Positions 57,368 to 64,000 of a DNA stretch of 64,000 nucleotides are shown here, piece after piece; position 1 is the stretch's first letter, and every line of letters starts with the position of its first letter. This DNA comes from Deroplatys truncata (taxonomy: Eukaryota; Arthropoda; Insecta; Mantodea; Mantidae). The stretch is taken from positions 175,501,065 to 175,565,064 of the forward strand of contig CM060988.1 in NCBI GenBank assembly GCA_030765065.1, given 5' to 3'. A program made the translations under genes and the position numbers. The notes beneath the pieces are model-generated. The model was not told the DNA's origin and made no database searches. It saw only the letters and a list, made by a program, of their open reading frames with translations.

Positions 57368-58420
57368 GAGTAATGCTGAAACTATTAAAATAATTTATGG
57401 ACATGCAGGCCCTTCAAGCTGTGATACGGGTTTTTATAAGTAGAAATTATTTACAAAAGAGAACATAATCGCAGCAAGTAAGGAGGAATTAACTTACAAA
57501 GCTGACAGTTCTGACACGAAGTGGCAAGTTGACTCCGTGCAAAAGTGACATAGAACACGGTGGCGAGAGGCTTGATAGTACAGCCGGGAGCAATATTTTG
57601 GTCTGCAAAAACAGAAAACCTGACAGCACAATGGAATTACCCCATAAAAGGTCATATCAGCTTTCTTTTGGATATATTGAACCATATATGTTTCTCCATC
57701 CAGGAGTCTGCCATGTTCTAGAAGTGGGAAATCAGATCTTTGAATATTTTAGTGTGATTTTCTTGTGACCAAGATTAATAAATATGCATGGTTGTGTCCA
57801 CTGGAAAACACAGGTTCTCGATTGAAGGAACCCAATACGAGGAAAATTAAAGCATATTTGAAAGTTCTTATTTATATGGAAATGGCAGATCTTCCCAAAA
57901 CCAGGGATGCCTTTAAAGGAAACTTTTGCATTTATCCTTCTCATAGAAAAATCTGACACTCAGATGTTTTAAAAAAATAACAATGATGAAGCATCGAGGC
58001 CAAAGCAAGGAGAAAAACATTTTGATTATTTGTAGGTATAAGGTTCTACCTGCATTGAACACTGTAAAAAAAGTTTCAAATGCATTACAAACTAGGATGG
58101 GATCTCACCATAGATGAGGCCATGATAGGATTCAAAGGCCAGTTTCATTTGAAACACTACATGCCAGACAAACCAACGAAATGAGGAATAGCAAATAGCA
58201 GAGGTGGGTATCTGCTAAATTGTTAAATATACCTTGAGAAAAAACATCTCGACCGTTATTTCAATCACTGAGAAGAAAAGGGTCATGTGAAAATGTGTAG
58301 AACATTCAGCAGAAAAAAAGAAGACTAAATTGGAGAGTAAACTAGTATAAATGTTATCAATATTCCCTAATTTAAAACTGGATACTAAAGAAAATGAAAA
58401 CAGTTTTTATTTATGCTCTT
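57368..58420. other. Duplicate of the spacer at 5,946-6,999
   Basis: One-base length change near 57,598 (TTTTGG against TGTAGG in copy A), which shifts the short frames and supports their being non-coding. Confidence 0.5.
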
Positions 58421-58621
58421 TCAACGTCCCTTTAACTACAATGGTTCTTAGCATCCGATTCTATTTTGAGTGCCAAAAAAGATCACATTTTGCTCAGATG
58501 CCTCTTCATCAAGTATAATGTTCTTTTACATGCCGTAAATCTATGTCACAACACCACGGTAATGATTTTTATGCCCGAAGAGATCCTTTGCCCCCCATTG
58601 AGTTTGAACTTGCGACTGCAA
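58421..58621 (-). mobile_element. tRNA-derived SINE, family 2, duplicate copy
   Basis: Second copy of 7,000-7,200 with one base difference in the B-box region (GAACTTGCGA against GAACTCGCGA). Confidence 0.7.
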
Positions 58622-60216
58622 ACTAAGGTGTGGTATGATCATGAATAACGATAAAAGAAAGAAAAGAAACTGCATGCTTCCTTGACTATCAACAGAAGGG
58701 GTGGAAAAGAAAAACAACAGATAATGAACGCATAAGGCAAATTTATAACAGGCCTGTAAATAACAGAGTCTACTGGCCAGGTGAATAATTTTTTACCTAA
58801 TTTTCCCTGCTTACACCATTTAATTTGTTTTAAATGCCGCATCCAACAATCAAACTTGTCAATACTTGTTAAATGTTTAGTCCATAGACTTGAAATTGTC
58901 CACATTCTCTTTTGTATCCTGACTATGAAGGCAAGTCTGAGATCTTTCTTTCGAGGAAAGGGGGGGGGGGAGGCCACAAGAACTCAACTCAACCCTCTTG
59001 CAAGTGAAATATTTTGGTACATACGGTTCAGTATTTCCCTTGTTTGGCCAGGTTGACATGGTAACGTGACGTCATTATTGCTAACCTTGCTGTGGAAATG
59101 AAGAACTTCTTCCTGGACACAGAAGTACACCCTCAGGTAGCATCTTGTATGTTGCAACATAATAGGTTTAAACGAGTCAGTCAAAGAGTGGGTGTGACCA
59201 TGTGAACAACGAAGTTATTTTTTCTCTTTGTTTGTTTGTCTATTTAGCTTTTCAACAAGATAAAACACAATGTCATGTGTACTTGCAAGTACTATGAGGT
59301 ATGAATGCTGAATACAAGCAAATTTGCACCTCTTTTGTTACGTTTCCAATTAAGTTAAGTGTATTTTGTTTTAAATTCCACTTAATAGTGAAATGTAAGG
59401 ACAAGGAGCATGGTTAATTACTGCACGAACAATTAATTAATTGCAATTTCCATTAAAATACAAAGTAAAAGCTATGGGGTATCATATGATATAAAATTTA
59501 AACTTTTGTTTCCTGAATTTTGTATACCCTTAAATAAAACATAAGTTTGCCTTCTGGACAGCAGCATTGCCTGTCTACAAAAGTAAGGTAAGTAATATTA
59601 CTAGTTAATGCCATATTTAGCATGCACCTTTTTTTTTGGCACACATCATTTTTCACCTGTTTCATACACCATAAGCCACCACTGATAAATAATAAGTTAA
59701 TGGTAGTGATAGTGTAAATGTATAAAAACTGGGGCTGCAATAAAAACATCATACAAGTCTTCACCACTGCAGGTATGGATAAATATATACCACCATAGAT
59801 CTAAGGGTAGCTATCTAGTTTTCATAAACCTGTAAGTAAATATTCTTGTGCCTGATTAAGTAAAAAGGTCTAGATATTATGTCCAGTATTTCATGCATTA
59901 ACCTGCGGTAGCATAAAAAGGCGCATTTAAATTTAAAGGTTCACAAATGAAATGGCCTGACTGGAGGAAAGAGAACAAATACTGAAAGAGAGGCAGAAAG
60001 TTAACCTGCCTCTGGGCACGGTACTTCAAAGCATGCTTTTCTCAATTGGATACATTTAAAATGGATATTCAAACACATTTTTAAACTGACATAAACTTAT
60101 ATAAACTGATTTTATGCAATAATTTGTATCACAATAATGTAAATGCCAGAGTGATTGTAGTGTAAATTAGCATTATTGTATGACATTGATTTGAGATGTT
60201 TGTTAATTATAAGCAT
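58622..60216. other. Duplicate of the spacer at 7,201-8,795
   Basis: The G run near 58,963 is one base longer than in copy A. A few other point changes occur at 58,822-59,035. No gene is recognised. Confidence 0.5.
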
Positions 60217-60944
60217 TGTTAGGAAATAAGTTTATACGGCCTCACTGAAACTGACAATAAGAGCGGATAACAATGAGTGAGGGGGTGAGTTGAATATAAA
60301 TTAGAAGAGACAAACAAATGACATCAGATTGGCGTGCTTTTCTTAGAAATAGCAGGAATATTTTCCCTAGAGCATATGTTTTCATAATTTTTGATTGGAT
60401 ATAAAAATAGACGCTAATGTTGGCACATTTTATTAACCAATAGCAGCTCGGTTATAATCTTTAGGCATATCGGAGTGTGGGAGTATAAAAAGCTAAAGTC
60501 AGAGGCAGATTTCGTCAGTCCAACAGAAGCATTCGCGTGTAATACGTCGATCAGTTCAACATAAGTATTCGTGAGTTATACGTCGCGTAGTTCAACGGAA
60601 GCATACATAAAGTACACGTTACGCAATTCTACAGAATCTCTCACGTCTAAAAGTTTGTTATAAATGTGAAACACGCGAATTAATAATATGAAGTAAATAA
60701 GTGATTATAGGGATACTAGAAAATATAACAGTTTCAGTCTGGAGTGTATCACGAGTCAATATGTGAATTTAATTAATTGTGACGGTAATAAAAGTGTAAA
60801 AACAAATTCTTTTATCAGTGTTATCTTTCAGTAAAAATTCCTTTCCGTTTACACATCTTGATTAAGAGATATGCTCGACTGAATAATAATAATAGCTAGC
60901 CGGAGGACAATGAACCCAACATTCAAAGTAGTAATACAATAACA
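60217..60944 (+). mobile_element. Possible LTR, duplicate copy
   Basis: Second copy of 8,796-9,523, with the same TGTTAGG start, TATA box (60,484-60,491), TCAGT (60,515-60,519), 36-bp repeats and AACA|GGCGCCCAGC end. I saw no base differences across this part, so it is no younger or older than its surroundings. The two copies are not a pair of LTRs of one element, since the whole flank is duplicated too. Confidence 0.35.
60516..60623 (+). repeat. Three 36-bp direct repeats, duplicate copy
   Basis: Units at 60,516-60,551, 60,552-60,587 and 60,588-60,623, unchanged from copy A. Confidence 0.75.
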
Positions 60945-61605
60945 GGCGCCCAGCAAAAGATAACACGAAGTGACCACGACAAATTGGCTTCCATACGTGA
61001 TGCATATAAACATGAAGTATCTTCCAACTACCTACAAATATCCGACTTCAATTTTTGTAAATACCATTGACGAGCGTATTACTGCCAGTACAGTTTTTCC
61101 TATTTGTGAATCACCCTTATGAGTTAAAAATGTTTAAACCTCCTGAAACAAAGATGGAGGAAGAGAAAACTCATGGTGAAACGATGTTGCTTATAAAGGG
61201 TCATCAGATTAAGTGGCAATACTGCTAGCAGCACCTAGGTTGCAAGCATATGCCACTCGCCTCCAATACTACATTCGTGTGTGAACCGTCATATGCATTG
61301 AAACAAATAGGATAAAACAGATAAGGCAACTAATTACTATTTAGCAAATTCCAAAGTTAAATGTCCTTACATTGTTTAACTTCACAATCATGATGTTGGA
61401 AACATTCTCCGTGCAGCACCTTAACAGATTATGATTCACAATATGTAGTTCTTCTTGGGAAATACTGGTTATTTCTTCATGTAGTGTTCTGAAGTTTTTG
61501 TTTGGAAACTCGGTTATACACTTTGTTTTTAAATTGCACCAAAAGTAAAACATCTCAGGGATTGAGGTCTAGAGATTGAGTGGGCCACATCCTACATTAG
61601 TCATC
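60945..61605. other. Duplicate of the spacer at 9,524-10,184
   Basis: Nothing recognised beyond the short gag-like open stretch. Confidence 0.4.
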
Positions 61606-61851
61606 CTCCATGGTGTAGTGGTTACCATGGTAGCATCCAGTTTCCGAGGTTGCGGGTCCAAACTCGGCAGAGGGCGATGGATATTTTCAGGCATAAAAAT
61701 CTTAAGCATGGCTTCTTTCGGAAGGGAAGTAAAGCCGGTGATCTCATGTCATAAGGGAACCTGATAAAGAGGCCTCTGAGCAAAATTACCGGTCTTTCAC
61801 GGCCAATATAGAATGGGATGCCTAGGACATAAAACTCAATTCAACAACCCT
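61606..61851 (+). mobile_element. tRNA-derived SINE, family 2, duplicate copy
   Basis: Second copy of 10,185-10,430, carrying the same internal deletion. Confidence 0.75.
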
Positions 61852-62189
61852 ACATTGATTACTCTGTCAGCAAAGACGTCAAAATTTGAGTCCATCCAAC
61901 CTGTATCCCCATCTTGTTGAAATATACTGTAGATTCAGTCATGTCAATGTAGGAAAAAAAACTGCTCCAAAATGAAAACTTGGTATTGTGGAGCATTGTT
62001 TCCTTAAGAGAATGGGGCAAATTACTCTAGCCACACTCACAGCACACCAACCACCGACCTTAGGATCCATAAAGTGCACTTTGAATGAGTATAAGAGAAG
62101 CAGTGCAGTACTAGGGACTGGATTCTCAATAGGGAAATGGTGTATGACCCAGTGCCACTCTCAGCATTAGCGCTTTATCTGTAATACAA

Positions 62190-63546
62190 ATGTGTATTAA
62201 ATTTCTTGCTGAGTAAATTTCTTTTGCAAAGATTACATTTATTTGGAATTTTACCCTCATGAATCTAACTGTGTGCTATCAAATCTGATAGCCAGATAAA
62301 GCTCTTATTGTAAACATTACATTTATGCAGCGTTTTTATCCTTGTTAATCAAATTGAGTGCTTTTAAATTTGATAGTTGAGTAAAGCTCTTAATGCGAAT
62401 ATTGCATATGTGTGGTCTTTGCCCTCATGAATCGAACTATGTGCTTTTAAATCTGATAGCTCAGTAATGCTGTAATGAAAATAACATTGTGAGACTTATA
62501 TTCTCATGAATTAAACTGTGTGCTTTCTAACTTAACAGTGTGTAAACCTTTTACTGCAAATTATTACATTTGTGAAGTTTTTTACTCTCATGATGCTAAA
62601 AGCGTTCTTTCAAATCTGATATAGGAGTAAGTTCCAATTCCTAACATTACATTGCTGTGGCTTTGTACCTTCATGAATCCAAGTATTATTTATAAAATGA
62701 ATACCAGTGTGAAACGCTTATTCAAACTTTAGATTTCTTTACTTTTAAAATATGAATCAAAAATATCTTTTTAAATTGATAGAACAATGCTCTTATTATA
62801 AACATGACATTTGTATGACTATTTGCTCTGATGATTCAAACTGTGCTCTTTTGAATTGTATACTCCATTAAAGATCTTATTGCAAACATTACATTTGTGT
62901 TGCTTTTTATACTTATGAATAAAAGTTGTATTTTCACCTCAGATAGCCAAGTATAGTTATTATTGCAAACAGTTCATTGGTGTGGCTATTTATCACTATT
63001 TATTGAACTGTGCCTTTTCAAACTCCCTAGGTGAGTAAAGTCTATACTGCAAACATTGCATTTGTATGCCTTTTTACCCCATGAATAAAACTATGTATTT
63101 TCAAATATGATTGCGTTTTAAAGGTCTTATTGCAAATATTGCATTTGTATGGCTTTTTACCCTTATGAATCAAACGGTCTCTTTATATTTGATAGCTCAA
63201 TAAAGCTCTTATTGCAAACACTGCATTTGTGTGGCTTTTTACCCTTGTGAATCAAACTGTGTGTTTTCATATTCCCTCCCTCTTATTGCAAACATTACGA
63301 TTGTGTGGCCTTCTACCCTCATGAATGTCTTTTCAAGCATAATAGCACAATAAAGTTCATTTTGTAAACATTGCATTTGTGTGGATTTTTATCCTCATCA
63401 ATCAAACTGTGTTTTTTCATATTCCCTAGCTGAGTAAAGCCCTTATTGCAAACATTGCATTTGTCATTTGTGTGGATTTTTACCCTCATGAATCAAACTG
63501 TGTTTTCATATTCACTAGCTGAGTAAAGCTCTTGCAAACATTACAC
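62190..63546 (-). pseudogene. Decayed C2H2 finger array, duplicate copy
   Basis: Second copy of 10,770-12,126. A handful of changes are visible, including a one-base deletion near 62,926 (AAAGTTGTA against AAAGTGTGTA, with the offset falling to 51,420). It is out of frame and broken, as in copy A. Confidence 0.85.
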
Positions 63547-64000
63547 TTATGTATTTCTACCCTCATGAATCAAGCTATGTGTTTCCATATGCCCTAGCTG
63601 AGTAAAGCTCTTATTGCAAACATTGCATTTGTGTGACTTTTTACCCTCATGAATCAAACTGTGTATTTTTAAATAGTGTAGCAAATTAAAGCTCTTATTG
63701 CAGATGTCACATTTATATGGCTTTTTACCCTCATGAATCAAACTGTGTCTTTTTAAACTTGAGAGCTCAGTAAAGCTCTTATTGCAAACACTGCATTTAT
63801 GTGGCTTTTTACCCTCGTGAATCAAACTGTGTCTTTTCAAATGTGATAGCTGAGTAAAGCTCTTATTGCAAATGTCACATTTATGTGGCCTTTTACCCTC
63901 ATGAATCAAACTGTGTCTTTTTAAACTTGATAGCTCAATAAAGCTCATATTGCAAACACTGCATTTATGTGGCTTTTTACCCTCGTGAATCAAACTATGT
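63547..64000 (-). CDS. C2H2 zinc-finger protein, duplicate terminal exon (partial)
   Basis: Second copy of 12,127-12,580, cut by the window edge. It holds the last five fingers and part of a sixth, with the same HEGKKPHKC linkers and the same stop (HEGRNT). Against copy A only two bases differ. SNLKRH becomes SHLKRH (63,843), and FTVLSS becomes FTELSS (63,767). Both are amino-acid changes at positions that contact DNA in C2H2 fingers (helix +3 and -1). The rest of this gene copy would lie to the right of the window. Confidence 0.85.
   Translation of the reverse strand, partial: HSLIHEGKKPHKCSVCNMSFIELSSLKRHSLIHEGKRPHKCDICNKSFTQLSHLKRHSLIHEGKKPHKCSVCNKSFTELSSLKRHSLIHEGKKPYKCDICNKSFNLLHYLKIHSLIHEGKKSHKCNVCNKSFTQLGHMETHSLIHEGRNT

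Overview
The window looks like nuclear DNA of an insect (or a close arthropod). The base composition is AT-rich, genes are spliced with GT-AG introns, and the repeats are typical of large insect genomes: jockey-like LINEs, hAT, PIF/Harbinger-like and piggyBac relatives, tRNA-derived SINEs, minisatellites and microsatellites. I cannot name the species. No bacterial operon, rRNA gene or CRISPR array is present.

Layout. Positions 1-2,890 hold a 32-bp minisatellite. Positions 2,900-10,760 carry decayed LINE pieces, SINE copies and a promoter-like or LTR-like segment at 8,796-9,523. Positions 10,770-19,655 are the one convincing protein gene, a C2H2 zinc-finger gene on the minus strand. It has a first coding exon of acidic tandem repeats rich in [VI]KEE motifs (19,647-18,692), a 41-nt exon (15,104-15,064) and a finger-array exon (13,219-12,127), followed by a run of decayed fingers. 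Its large intron holds a PIF/Harbinger-like transposon (15,503-17,089, perfect 19-bp TIRs, TTA target duplication) with a broken MADF-like reading frame. Positions 21,080-22,160 are a ZMYM1-like hAT remnant split by a SINE. Positions 23,197-25,898 are a structurally complete but mutated hAT transposon (25-bp TIRs, exact 8-bp target duplication). Positions 27,070-28,060 hold three copies of a SINE with a tRNA-like head. Positions 28,450-38,150 are built from related repeats, including head-to-head ~120-bp repeats and a very large inverted repeat (arms 30,860-33,835 and 35,436-38,147). Positions 38,150-43,900 are mostly non-coding, with two CpG-rich stretches and a snap-back palindrome at 42,138-42,274. 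Positions 43,930-49,140 hold remnants of a piggyBac transposase and two more LINEs. The 32-bp minisatellite returns at 50,610-54,310, interrupted by a LINE 3' fragment.

From 52,146 to the end, the sequence repeats positions 1 to about 12,580 almost base for base. Outside the minisatellite I counted roughly 20 small differences by eye. This is either a young tandem duplication with a unit of about 52 kb or two haplotypes joined by the assembler. The second zinc-finger exon runs off the window end. In the overlapping 460 bp only two bases differ, and both change predicted DNA-contact residues.

The window has no pathway or operon. Its biology is a zinc-finger gene in a transposon-dense, recently duplicated region. 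The most unusual structures are the Foldback-like inverted repeat, the minisatellite with a higher-order dimer pattern, the 36-bp repeats that begin at a TATA/Inr start site, and the finger-array divergence between copies.
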